The notes below the pieces were generated by a model. That model saw only the letters and a list, made by a program, of their open reading frames with translations. It was not told the DNA's origin and made no database searches. From Hofstenia miamia (taxonomy: Eukaryota > Xenacoelomorpha > Acoela > Hofsteniidae), in the NCBI GenBank assembly GCA_900660155.1, contig CABFPE010000130.1, forward strand, positions 947,247 through 1,011,246: 64,000 bases of DNA, given 5' to 3'. The position numbers and the translations under genes were made by a program. This document shows positions 47,155-58,429 of the stretch, piece after piece. The first letter of the stretch is position 1. Every line of letters begins with the position of its first letter.

Positions 47155-48020
47155 AGTGTAATTACGGCAAGTATTAGTCGCCGAAAAGGTTTGACAAAAT
47201 TAAGTGTAGACGAATCGCCTGCACACAGTTCTGCATAGCCACGAGGTACGCAGAAATATTTAGCGTGGGAAAACCCAAATTGAAATTAGGCGACTGGTAC
47301 TTGTTTGACATCAATAATAGGTAAATATGTTTTAATAAATTTTGTATAAATAAGAACTACGAGCTGTGAATTTGATGAACATTAACCTCGTTATATTTTC
47401 TCTTTGTTATTGCGGTTTGATTTATTAAATAATGCAAAGCTAAACGGTTTCTGTGTGCAACAATCGTAGTGCTATTAGCGAAGGAATAATTAATGGGTAT
47501 CGCGCTCGATTGTTGTATTGCAGCTAAGTTATGGATAGGTGTAAGGGTTTTTCCATCCGTTTGGCTTGCACTCGATTCATTCCTTGGCATGTAGTAATAA
47601 ATGCAATCAAGGCGTTTTGCCATCGTAGGTAAATATTATTATTTATCTTAACCGAATTTTAGATCCAAATTCTGACAAATAATGTGACCGATAATGTGAC
47701 CGATATTATTGTTATTTTAATAGTAGTTTGTAGCTAGCGTTTGTATATAGTTTTTAGTAGCTAGCGTTGTGTCTTAATTTTAGCTTGTCAGTAGTTTATA
47801 GTTTATGTGTTGTATCGTACTAAATTATTATATGTAGGAAGCTGCTCTATATTTGATAGTTAGAGTTTTTACGTAATAGCAGCTAGTGTCTGTATATTCA
47901 AACTACTGACAATACACGAATTGAGCTTGAGCACTAAGTCGAGTTGTGTTCGTAGTTTATTTCACTAAATAAGGCACACATAACAAATATGATTTCGTGA
48001 GACTGAGCTGAGATGGAATC
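47155..48020 (+). repeat. copy B of three-copy dispersed family
   Basis: Diverged relative of copies A and C. It keeps TTATTGCGGTTTGATT, GTAAGGGTTTTT, TAGATCCAAATTCTGAC, the doubled GATAATGTGACC motif, GTAGGAAGCTGCTCTATAT, ACTAAGTCGAGTTGTGT, GGCACACATAA and GAGCTGAGATGGAA, in the same order, but has extra sequence between the motif pair and GGAAGCTGCT (TAGTAGCTAGCG-type repeats). It retains many CpGs. Confidence 0.7.
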
Positions 48021-48291
48021 ACAATGGATGGGATCTTTAACTACGTACAAGGATGGAGTGGTGGATAGTTTCTGTCGAGCCTGTTATGATCTCAATGACT
48101 TGGCGTCGGGCAAGTGCGCCCAGAGATTTCAATCCTCTTCTATCGATGGAGTATCTAAACAATACTGTGTTATAATTGTTACTAAAACGTCTGCTAAGGC
48201 AGTGTATTATACACAATTAAAGGAAAGAAGAGGAACTTTAGATAATACTTACCCCGTGAGGGCTGATGCTGATCTCTTGTTAATTATCTAA
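48013..48291 (+). CDS. 92-residue open frame after copy B
   Basis: ATG at 48013 lies exactly at the end of the shared block (GAGCTGAGATGGAA). It encodes MESQWMGSLTTYKDGVVDSF, CRACYDLNDLASGKC and later QYCVIIVTKTSAKAVYYTQL, to TAA after ADADLLLII. The frame is intact with good codon variety and four cysteines. Copies A and C are not open over a matching frame. It may be the first coding part of the element or of a gene captured behind its promoter. No family recognised. Confidence 0.4.
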   Translation: MESQWMGSLTTYKDGVVDSFCRACYDLNDLASGKCAQRFQSSSIDGVSKQYCVIIVTKTSAKAVYYTQLKERRGTLDNTYPVRADADLLLII

Positions 48292-48359
48292 GTATATTAT
48301 CGAGTTATTAAGTGTTAGTTTCACCTGGGTAGCGATATTACATTACTGTATAGGTCTAT

Positions 48360-50270
48360 GGATCGAAATTAAAGAAGAGTCTAATTTTAAGGAATTTAGG
48401 AAAAAAATTAAATTAGAATTATCATCAAAGAAAAGATCTTATTTGGATATTCAAAAAATAAAGTCTGTAACAAAGTAATATCAATTTGCAACTAAGTGAA
48501 ATTATAGAGAAACAATTTACTTTAAACCTTAAAAATTATTTTTATACTTTTGTTTTGTAAAGGGATTAAAAATAAATTATTAATATTATTATAATTATAA
48601 TAAAAATTTTGAAAATATTGTTGACAAAAGTCCAATAGCAAAAAAATGGTTGGGCGAAATTACTTCAAATTTGTCACAGACACCAAGATTTTCAAGAAAC
48701 TAAAATTGAAAAAAACGCGAACGTGGGGTAAACAGGGCTAACATGAGTAATATCTTGTATTAAAAGTCCTTACAATTTTTATTCTAGGCCTTATATTACT
48801 TCGTCAACAACTTAGTTAATTGCAAAAACTTTTGGAAAAAATATTTTCCAATGCAATTAATTGTACTAACAATATATATATACTAATATCCTTTGTGCTC
48901 TGATTTACAAGCAATGACTGCTTTAATTCGCAGCGGAATTGATTAATAAAGTTTCTGAATAAGCATTTCTGAAGTTCATGAAAATACATTTAAATTCCAG
49001 AACCTTGGAGTATGTGTCAACTAACTGCTTAAGAGCAGAACAAAGATTTTGGAAACTGCCCTGCTGGTCGTTATGAGATAGTCAGCCAAAGATTTATAGG
49101 TTTACGCATTAACCCACATTGCTAGGTGCTGTTAGAAGAGCCATACATATAAACTTATCGCATTCATTCAAATGCTATTTTAACAAAAAAACTATTTCTT
49201 ACAACATTCGTTTTGGCTTTGTTTGACAGCACATTGTTGCTTTAAGCTTTTCAAGGTTTTGTTTGAACTTCAAAGGCTAAGTTGGCCAGGCCAACCCACA
49301 AAGCCCAGAATGTGCGTTGTGGTCCAGAACAAAAATAAATGAACTGTTGGCTGAACTGCAGACCATAATTTTTAGCTAACATAAGTTATTTTTACATACA
49401 TGCATATTATCAATTTGCTTTCAAGCTTGTATACAACAAACTATTCCAGGGTCTTAACTTTATATTAATTCTGATATTTTTCCATACATCTTCTAGTTTT
49501 CTAGTGTTTTATCCATGTTTTTCGACAAAATGTTGCAGGCCGACTGTGAGACAAGCTATGCAAATGTAGGTTTAAAAATTAACACCCTCATTTCCTATCT
49601 AATGTACCATATGCGTATCTAAAAATTTTTACTTGTCTGTAGGCGTATTAATTTGTATTTACCTTACAAAGTTTCATAGTAACATTTTTTCTGCTAAGAA
49701 CATGAGTTGCTCAAGTTTGAGGATATTGCAAGGGCTCACTTGATTGAGATTTCAAAACATTCAACAGGAAAATGCATTTTGCATACAATCTGTGCTCTTA
49801 CCTTGGTTTCTTAGCATTGCAATATCTTCCTTTGTATCAATGGTTATCACCCTCAATCTGCTTTTCTTGTCACCTCTAAATTCCAATAATAATTTGGTTG
49901 AAATAAATTGCTAAGATTGTCCAAGTTAATATAAAATCACTTCTTAAATGAAATAAGTCAAGATTGCTTGGAACGGTACTTAATTTACAGGGCGAATACA
50001 AAAATTTGCTCTCAAAGTAATATGGATATGATTGTCAATTAATACAGTTTTAGATTTTCAGCAACAAACTTTAAATTCAGTAAAATATCTTGGTGTTATT
50101 GCAAATAACTTAAATGCATATTTTAAACAGATGGAAGAACTGCAAACATATTTTTCGTTTTATTTAGAAATAAATATTCCATATAGTGTTCCCTGATAAG
50201 TAATTTACAACAATGCAAGTCTTTACTTCTTTCTTCTGTAGGTATCTGTTATGAATTAATCTAGGACAAT
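48360..50270. other. AT-rich DNA, no gene seen
   Basis: No exon supported. A hairpin GTTGGCCAGGCCAAC lies near 49273 in a slightly GC-richer patch. Confidence 0.4.
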
Positions 50271-50278
50271 TTCAGAGA

Positions 50279-50502
50279 AAATGCACTCTCTGGATATGAA
50301 TGCCTGAAAATTATGAAGATAAAGTTAATATAATATCCTTATTTTAAATATTTTTATTTGATGTATTAGCAAGTTCGATTTTACAATTATAAATGCACTC
50401 TCTGGATATGAATGCCTGAAAATTATGAAGATAAAGTTAATATAATATCCTTATTTTAAATATTTTTATTTGATGTATTAGCAAGTTCGATTTTACAATT
50501 AT
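50279..50502. repeat. perfect 112-bp tandem duplication
   Basis: Units 50279-50390 and 50391-50502 (AAATGCACTCTCTGGATATG to TTTTACAATTAT) appear identical. It is either a very recent duplication or an assembly artefact. Confidence 0.92.
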
Positions 50503-51564
50503 TATATTTCTCGATATTTTTCTAATAGACATGGCCTTACATCACATAATCGCTTACTACTTAAAAGCAAAAAATTATCCAAAGAAAAATCCAACACCTT
50601 ATGTTTCAACAGACTTACTGTCTTTACCAAATACTTGCATGTAATACAGACATAAAATCCATGCATTAAAATCTAGCGTCAATAAGAATAATTTTCTGGG
50701 AGACATTCAAAGAACAAATAAATTTATGCTTATTCTTGAATTTGCAGCTGTAAGTAGAACAGATGTCTTCATTTATTTAATTTTTTTGAAAAATATTTAT
50801 TCATAGTTGTAATATATTTATATTTATTGACTCTATCAATATTAATTTATTTACATATTTGTTTTGTTTATTTTTTTCATTTGTATTAAATATCTTTAAA
50901 ATAAAGTTTTTTACTAGTACATGTACTATTACTACTATTATATAATAATAATTAGTCTTAAGCAGTCTAGGAATTTGTTAAAATCTTAATGGTTCATGAA
51001 AATTTTTTTAGCCTCTTATAACTCAAAAACTAATAAAGATAGCCAAAATCTGAAAGCATTGTGGAATAGAGAATGTCTTCTTCTCAATTTTAATTTTCAA
51101 AGAGTTGTGCATGACATCCAACTTTGTGCAATGTACTCCAAATTGGTTTTTGTGTTCCATTATTATTTATGGAAATAGTTAATGTTCCTTCATCCCATGG
51201 GTGCTAAACTTGAACATTGGGCATAGAAATAATTTAACACCTTAGTACAAATATTGAACACTATTCAATAAATGCCTCCATAGTTCAAATTTAGGCTTGG
51301 AGAACACTTCTTTTATGTGTGTGAAACGGGTTTTGTGTTTTTAAAAAGAGAGAGTCTGTTTAATATTCATAGCATTTTCAGCTTTTAAGACTATATAGAT
51401 TTCGATTCCTGCATATTTTCGTAAGTTCCTTTAATTAATCAAATTTATGCTATATTCTTAAATAGTTTGATTAGTAAAATTTGAAATTCTTTATTTCTAA
51501 AATTTACTGGTTCTACTTAAGGCATGCACTTTTTAATTTGCAATAAAGTAGTTTAAATGTTTAC

Positions 51565-51771
51565 CTTCTGTTGGGCTTATAGAGAGAATAGCGCCAGTCC
51601 TTTGATTTTTCACGTAAGTCAACAATTTAAGTTCACTTAGAATTTCAAGTGACAGCAATGCCCTTCACTGACTGTCAATGTCAGCTAATTATCAATGAAT
51701 GAAAGAAACTCTAGCAATTTGAGAACCAACTTCTCCCATTCATTCGTAATTTCAGATTTTTCGAAATCCAT
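51565..51771 (-). CDS. 5' part of a minus-strand gene, unknown protein
   Basis: An ATG at 51771 opens MDFEKSEITNEWEKLVLKLL to a stop at 51685. A second open piece (51565-51662) reads ALLSLEILSELKLLTYVKNQ, then RTGAILSISPTEG, and ends at donor GAAG|GTAAAC. The first piece could splice at LLE/GTTTCT to the second, removing about 60 bases in frame, but that donor is poor. Otherwise the gene has been disrupted here. Both pieces are charged and helical, with strongly coding composition. Not recognised. Later exons would lie below 51565 and were not identified. Confidence 0.45.
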
Positions 51772-52830
51772 TGCGGTTGCCTTTCCTTTTATAATTCATT
51801 TTGTTAATTGATTTTTCTATAGAATAAGGCAATTTCAAATCAGGATAAATAAACGGAAGTATCAAATTCAATATTGCAAACTTTTTTAAGCTAGCTATAT
51901 TGCTTAGTACAATATTTGGATTCAATAACACTGCTTAGTGATTGGCTTTGAAGTTTGTTTTTTATAGCTTTTTAACAAGAATTAAACTTTGTTAATACAG
52001 TAATAAATTGGTTAGTACTTAAAATGTTTTTAATTTCTGCGCCATCACTGTAAGATTAACTAAATTAACATATTTGCAGAAAAGAAGGGTGATAAATTTT
52101 AAAAACTAAGGCGGTTAAATGCATTTTTAGGGCGTATTTTTTCAATATTTTAAAACTTTTTGCCGGGCTTTCATCTGCTTTTGATCGCTCACTTATCAAA
52201 ATTCTTTCCCTATTATTATTTTAATAATCTTATTTATTATATCTCACAAATAAGACTTTTCGCCATTAACATACTAAGAGCTAAAACCTTGAATTCACAT
52301 TATGCTATATGACAAGGTTTGTTTATTGGAAACATACTGTAAATAAAATTATTTCGATATGCTAAATCTTATATCCAGGGTATTAATGAATCTATTGTCT
52401 CTGAGAAACAAGACAAAATCTGATCATTTATTTTCTGCTTTTTAATCCTGAACATTGCTTGAAATATCAATCTAACTTTAATTTACATGACAATTGAAAA
52501 CTATTGACAAGTGTTTTTAAATATGTATTTAATTACCTGCCATTATTTTAAATAAATAACTTTAAAGCTTTCAAATATGTTATTAAATGCCAATTCAAAT
52601 AAAATATATTAATGGAATAATAAATAAATCATTAATTGAATGGGAAAATAGAACTTGATTTGCTGTAGAAACTTGAAGCTTAATACAATAATTGTGCTTT
52701 TTTTAAATAGAAACTACATTTCCGCGGGTTAACAATTTCTTTGAACTACAATGAAATGAATTTTTGCAAACATATTTTCAATACATGACTAAGATTAATG
52801 AAAATATTTACAATATAAATAATGAAAGAA
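51772..52830. other. AT-rich DNA, no gene seen
   Basis: Upstream of the minus-strand start at 51771, so it may hold that gene's promoter. No motif stands out. Confidence 0.35.
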
Positions 52831-52836
52831 AGGCTC

Positions 52837-53559
52837 TAGCCATGTAGCCAACCACTGGTGGACCACCAGTGGCAGAAACGATGGGCCACCGGGTGGGTTG
52901 GGTCGCCTGTACATCAGTGCCTAATTGGTGGGCCACTGGTGGCAAAAGTATGATTTCAACATCAATGTCTCAAATGTAACAATTGCAAACTTGGTTTTTT
53001 GATATAGTTTATACATTGCAGTTTTAAGAAACACAAACCCAACAAAGGGTTGAAAGCAATGCTAGCATGTTTACCATTTTTAATTTGGCAATGGAAATTA
53101 TAAAGAATTTTTTATTATAACCAATAACAACAAGCATATAAAAATGCCCAATTTAAATTTAATTTTCAATTTCAGAAGAAATTGCAATTTTTTACAATTA
53201 TTTTTTTCCATTAATTAAAAATAACTTTTGCCCAATTTGAGGTACTCATATAGACATTAATTTCAAGGTCCACGAAAAATCGTGAATAAATTATTTTTTA
53301 ATTTCGTTCTGCACACATATCTTATAATTTTTGCAAACAGAAAATTGCAGAAAAGCTCTTCACAATGAATTTTATATATTTATGAAGCATAATAATCAAT
53401 AATATTTTACTTGCAACTATTAGCTCATATATTATTTATTATTAAAAGTTACGTTACTAGTAGTCCGCCAGTGGTCCACTGGTGACTATGAGTGGTTGTA
53501 ATTGCCACTTCTGCAACTGCTTCGCCACCAGTGAACCACTGGTGTTGGATACATGGGTA
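52837..53559. mobile_element. 719-bp MITE, TA target duplication
   Basis: The element is 52839-53557 between TA dinucleotides. The left end is GCCATGTAGCCAACCACTGG; the reverse complement of the right end is CCCATGTATCCAACACCAGT. Each end carries a nested hairpin, CCACTGGTGG-A-CCACCAGTGG on the left (perfect 10-bp arms) and CACCAGTG/CACTGGTG on the right, and more CACTGGTGG boxes lie within 130 bases of each end. The interior is AT-rich with no frame. TA duplication suggests the Tc1/mariner superfamily, though the ends are unlike the two mariner copies in this window. Confidence 0.82.
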
Positions 53560-53680
53560 TTTCCTTCACTTAACTTACTAAAACATCTTGGGTTCTGCGG
53601 ATATGTTAACAAATTTAGTGAAATATTGAAATTTATCCAATATTTAGTTTAGTGTTAATTTTAATTTATAAAATTGTTTT

Positions 53681-53867
53681 CAATTTACATAATTTTTTGC
53701 CCAAGTACATGTATATATTCCATGGCAATTTATAAATATATTTCTAATAGTAGGCCAATTTACATAATTTTTTGCCCAAGTACATGTATATATTCCATGG
53801 CAATTTATAAATATATTTCCGAATAGTAGATTCCATGGCAATTTATAAATATATTTCTAATAGTAGG
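53681..53867. repeat. 75-bp tandem repeat, two and a half copies
   Basis: CAATTTACATAATTTTTTGC to TTTCTAATAGTAGG at 53681-53754 recurs at 53756-53829, and its second half (TTCCATGGCAATTTATAAAT onward) again at 53831-53867. Small differences between units suggest a real local expansion. Confidence 0.88.
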
Positions 53868-53869
53868 CT

Positions 53870-55100
53870 TGCAATGGCGGCAGTGAAAATTTAATAACAG
53901 TTTAAATGGTGCAATTTTATAGGATTTGCATTATGATGGAAGCTTGTTGCTAAAATTGGTGCACTCGATAATCTACACAAACTTTTAAAATGCAGGCATT
54001 GACTGGTTAACTAAATTCGAAATGGGAAACAATGTGAATTTTAGTATTCAATAGTGTTAGAGAAAATACAATTATATTAGCAACTAAACGTATGCTAAAA
54101 GATTATGTTCAATTTCAATGACAATTAGTAAACCGTTCAAATTTAACGGTGTTAATCTTCAGGAAATATATGACAATATCCGAGTTTGTACGCTCTTCGC
54201 CTGGGTGTTTTTCAACACATGAAATTAATGTCAATAATAGAAATTATTTCGAAGGAATAAACGTCAGAAAATGTAATACAACTGGATAAGGATCAAGTTG
54301 GATTTGTACTGCAAACCCCACCCTGATATAATCTTTCAAAACTCTCTCATATTTGAGTTTTGGTTTGTGAATGTATGATCGATGAATATGAACTCTTAAA
54401 TATTTACATTCGACAAAGTAGTCTTCAATTTTTTATCGTAATTGATTTCTGTGTTAGCACTTTAACAAAACTTTCTCAAAGTTTCAGAATTCTTACAGTG
54501 TGACTGTTTTCAAGGCTTTACAAGATGACATTACTGTGACTACTAACTTTATTGGATTATAGAATTTCCGTTTATTGGTATTATAGACACTTCAAGTTTT
54601 CTTCTATGAAGAATATTTCGAGATAGAACGATTCACAACAAACAAACATTGTCAGTAATACATAATCAGAAAAGAATATGCATGAAATTATATTCACAGA
54701 GTAATGACAAAAGTATTGGACAAAAAATTTAATATTTTGTTTTTATTTTTACGATATATGATTAGGTAATTTACCAATACAACTGATGAAATTCTAGTTT
54801 TCAACTAGTCAAAGTCATAAGAAACAGGAAATTTAATTCGTATGCCTATATCTTATAACTATTTATGTGCCTATAAATTATCATTTTTGATGTTTACTAA
54901 AAAATTATTGATAAAAACCATTCTGTATATTTTATGAAAATTTGCATAATTTAAATTTGGTTTTAAAATTCACCTGCATATACGTTTTATACATCTGAGT
55001 CATAAACGTATAGCATTATTGGATTTATATATAAAATGATTGCATTGCACTACAATTTTTAATACTACCAAAATTGACATATACTCACAATTGTTTTGAA
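53870..55100. other. AT-rich DNA, no gene seen
   Basis: Earlier exons of the plus-strand gene ending at 55297 could lie here, but I could not pick them out. Confidence 0.35.
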
Positions 55101-55105
55101 TATAA

Positions 55106-55297
55106 GTGAATAGTCTACTATTACTACACTATAACTGTTTGCGGGAACTGTCACTGATGCTCGGATTTTCATCATTGTCATTGATTCCTGTTTTTGCGAT
55201 TGTAATTGTTTCTTTCATCTTCTCCTTAGTATTGGTTACAGGAAGACCTTCTCGCAGAAAAGCGCGTAAATCCTACACATTTGACCTTATTGATTAG
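55106..55297 (+). CDS. gene end or small membrane protein
   Basis: Two readings. (a) A last exon from 55230: a strong polypyrimidine tract and acceptor, TTTCATCTTCTCCTTAG, then LVTGRPSRRKARKSYTFDLI-D and TAG. (b) One unspliced frame in which SLIPVFAIVIVSFIFSLVLV is a transmembrane helix followed by the same basic tail, starting from an internal ATG at 55157. The basic cluster next to a hydrophobic stretch fits the positive-inside rule. I favour the exon, because the pyrimidine tract alone explains the hydrophobic residues. No family recognised, no AATAAA seen. Confidence 0.45.
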   Translation: MNSLLLLHYNCLRELSLMLGFSSLSLIPVFAIVIVSFIFSLVLVTGRPSRRKARKSYTFDLID

Positions 55298-55299
55298 TT

Positions 55300-56640
55300 T
55301 CTCATGGAAGGACGATTATTCGATTTATTTAACTGGATTATCTTTTGATTAATGTAAATACATTATTGTATATTTAGTATCGTTAAACTAAACTTTAAAA
55401 ACTACTTAAAATCAATCAATTAATATAAACTATTTATCAGTTTAAAAAAATGTGTATCAATGCAAAAGTTAAGCATCGCAGGAAAAGTAGGAAATCTTCA
55501 AATATAGCATACTTGTGAAATACTATGCATTAAATACCGGTTTACAGTAAATTATTAAATTACAAAAATCACATTCGTTAAAAACCACCTCCATTTTTTT
55601 CATAATTCTATATTATATATTTTTAATGCATACTTTATTACAACATTAATATTTATTATTGCCACTGATATTAGGGCTGCTACATAATTACCCTACAGAT
55701 TAAATTTCAACCAAATTCAAACAATATTTGCGCTAAGATTTTCATGACTTGTGAGCAGATTAACGAAAGTTGCACATTCAAGTGAACCAAATTATCTGGA
55801 TAGCTCAGACACGAAATATTTCATTGCAATTGTTGTTCCCATGAGTATCACACCGCATCCATATTTGAATACTATGTATGGAAAGAAATTATACATTTTT
55901 ACGATAATAGTATTTTTCATTGAAAAAAATCTTATTTCCATGTACTCCAGGCACAAGAATAAGTTTTAGCACAAATCTTCATCATTGAATTAGTGGGGCT
56001 ATGAAAAAGACTTTCAATATTTGTTAACAGGCTTGGATACAATTGTTCCAAATGTGGAAAGATCGATTTGTTACTTAAAAGAAACACTAGTAGAAATAAG
56101 ATTAATCCAAACGGCTAATTTATTCAACAAAGCCCGATTTAGAAATTGTAAATATTTCTTTTACTCAGGTTTTGACATGCACAACCACCCATTTGTGTTT
56201 TTTACTTGACCTTTAGGAGAAATTTTACACTCAGATTTGGAAACTTCTGTTCATTTGAATTATTATATCTACGATCGACTGTAGCAATTTCAATTATGAT
56301 ATTCTATCTTAAAAAGATGCCCTTTGTGTTATGAAAATCAGAATTATTGATGATTCCAAAATGGAAATTTAATTAATTATTTCATATTTAATTCAAATAA
56401 TTATTAAAATATTAGTTTTAGAACTTAATATTCTAGTTGCTTAAAGCAATGTAAAATATAAAAATGCATTAATATTTATTTTCAATTCAATTTTATACAT
56501 AAATTATTTAAAAGTTAACTTTCATCGACTTTAAGCGTTTGCTTAGAATATATTGCAGCCGACTGCAATGATTATGGACAATGATACTCCATTTGAAAAC
56601 TACATTCAGCAAATGCAAATCAATGAATGTGATTAGGTGA
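55300..56640. other. AT-rich DNA, no gene seen
   Basis: Short plus-strand frames at 55751-55969 and 56021-56209 have no splice support. The second one resembles sequence near 59080-59200 (TTCAATATTTGTTAACAGGCTTGGATACAATTGTTC versus the 59.1 kb stretch in style), hinting at a dispersed repeat. Confidence 0.3.
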
Positions 56641-56649
56641 TATGGGCAT

Positions 56650-57165
56650 TGTCCCTATTCCGGAGGTCCTCCGAATACCACCTAGTTAGTCGGGTGGGTA
56701 AAACTTAACACCTCTATTATTTTCCAAACTATTGGTACAGAACAATATAATATTGGGTATATTACTAGACCATGATGTACATTTTCAATTCTGGTACAAA
56801 ATTGATATTACGGAGATCTGCTCAGCTTTTTTGTCTGACGACAGCAATAATAGCGATTTAACTTGAAAATAGAAGTAAAGTATAATTATATATTTTAGGT
56901 TATCCTCCACCCAGAGGTATCCCTATTGGTTTATTGTACAGAAATAGGCCGAAATCGCTTAAAGCTATCAAAATTTTACCCACCTCAAAAGATTGGCAGT
57001 CATTTATAGTAGCTAGATTTTACCATTTTCATCAAGAAACAAAATGTTCTTATTTTCGGAAGCGCACATTGCAACCACTTAAAATTAGACAGAAATAAAT
57101 ATTAAATGCAAGAAAATTTCAAGCAAGAATATCAGGTAGTTTTACCCACCCCATCAATAGGGCCA
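56650..57165. mobile_element. about 516-bp MITE with GGGTGGGTAAAACT arms
   Basis: The left end, TGTCCCTATTCC then CGGGTGGGTAAAACT, pairs with the right end, whose reverse complement is TGGCCCTATTGATGGGGTGG followed by GTAAAACT. A perfect hairpin, CGGAGG-T-CCTCCG, lies at 56661-56673. An internal partial repeat at 56925-56998 (TATCCCTATTGG, TTTTACCCACCTC) suggests a nested or rearranged copy. No frame and no clear target duplication, so the boundaries are approximate. Confidence 0.55.
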
Positions 57166-57261
57166 CGTATGCTTGTTACGAATTTGAGAAGGTCAAATAG
57201 TTTTTGCACTTCCCAATCTACATTTCATCATCCAAATTGCAACAAATTTACATTTTTTGTA

Positions 57262-57842
57262 TTAACACTAGAACACCCAGCAATATAAACTTACCAAAAC
57301 ACTCAAAACCGTCAATTTGACAGTTTAGTTATTTTTATGTATATTATTTAATAAAATCAATTAAAAAGTATATCAAAACAAAAAGAAAGTAAATGCAATA
57401 AAAGAAAATTGTCTATACGTCACTGCTCGTGGAAGGATTTTGAGTATTTTTATCAGAAATTTCATTGTCTGTTTCACTGTCGCTGTTTGAGACAAGAACC
57501 GAAATTGTATCTAAATCTCCAGCAATTTCCAAATTATCACTATCATCGGATTCTTTTTCAGCTATTGAACGATGATCAGCTAGAGCATCAATTATGGGAG
57601 CAGCTAGTTCCTTGTAGGCTGGCCTTGGTCAGAGTAATTTTGACGGTTAGTGAGTGTTGTAGCATTATTGCATTGTAACTTATTAACATACGCAGCTCTT
57701 TCTAAAAATAAAACTACAGTTGATTGAGCCCATTAGCCAATTAAAAGTCATGATGTATGACACTGTTTTATCGTAATGTTAAACAAAATTGAAACCCGTC
57801 AAATCGACGGTTTTGGATGCCTGGACCCACATTAGAAATTAA
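57262..57842 (-). mobile_element. piggyBac-like element remnant, TTAA at both ends
   Basis: TTAA at 57262-57265 is followed by CACTAGAACACCCAGCAATA and, 45 bases in, CAAAACCGTCAATTTGACAG. The other side ends at TTAA (57839-57842), and its reverse complement carries TCTAATGTGGGTCCAGGCAT and CCAAAACCGTCGATTTGACG. TTAA targets, a CTAGAAC/CTAATG-type end and the subterminal inverted CAAAACCGTC-ATTTGACGG are typical of piggyBac relatives. At 581 bases it is a deletion derivative. The right terminus is eroded. Confidence 0.62.
57417..57625 (-). pseudogene. acidic transposase-like fragment in piggyBac remnant
   Basis: On the minus strand, ELAAPIIDALADHRSIAEKE is followed by SDDSDNLEIAGDLDTISVLV and SNSDSETDNEISDKN, ending PSTSSDV and a stop. 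Acid- and serine-rich stretches like this occur near the N-terminus of piggyBac transposases, before the catalytic domain. No DDD catalytic motif is present, which fits an internal deletion. The transposase identity is inferred from the surrounding TTAA ends. Confidence 0.45.
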
Positions 57843-58370
57843 ACCCAGGTTACAAGAAGGTGTCACTATGTGTAATTTGTACATTTGGGGGCATAGTGCA
57901 GACACTGTCATGAAGACTGCTACTGGCACCAGCTCGGGTGCGTCTCATGGGGCACTCATACAGAGATGAGAATCTCTGTCTCTGGCCTATGAGACAGGTC
58001 TTCCTGTAAGGCAGTTTTGCTGTGTCACAGGTAGTTATGATCGAACATAACAGACCTGGCTTTATGAAGTTTCTATGACGCTAGAATTCTTTGCATTTAT
58101 AGCAGCCAGCAGGCTCTCTTTAAATTTACCACCGTTAGTTGCCTTGCTTGACCAAAGCGGGAGAGGCACAACCCTCTCAACTGAAGTTCGGCTTTCGGCT
58201 TCACTTTGCTGATCAGACTCAACACAGATCAGCATTCTGCGTGCCAGGGGTCGCCAGATGTTTCATCAGATCAAACCGGCCAGGCACACTTCTAGGGGTA
58301 TGGCCCGGACAAGGATCTTTGGTTTACCCACTGAGTTAGTCTGGTGACTTCTTCAGTAACCGGCCACCAC
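57843..58370. repeat. GC-rich dispersed-repeat-like block
   Basis: About 530 bases with far higher GC than anything nearby, starting right at the TTAA of the piggyBac remnant. It contains CACCAGCTCGGGTGCGTCTC, the palindromic GATGAGAATCTC region, AGTTCGGCTTTCGGCTTC and CACTTCTAGGGGTATGGCCC. A GTTCGATCA string on the minus strand near 58033 resembles a Pol III B box, but no matching A box is placed correctly. It looks like the untranslated end of a LINE or a long SINE. No reading frame of note. Confidence 0.45.
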
Positions 58371-58429
58371 AATGTGTAATACTGCAGAAATAGTATTTTA
58401 CATACTTTATTTATCAGAACATTAACCAA

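Noticed and set aside
47357-47623. 88-residue minus-strand frame inside copy B
   Set aside because: Copies A and C do not keep this frame, and the shared signals of the family run on the plus strand.
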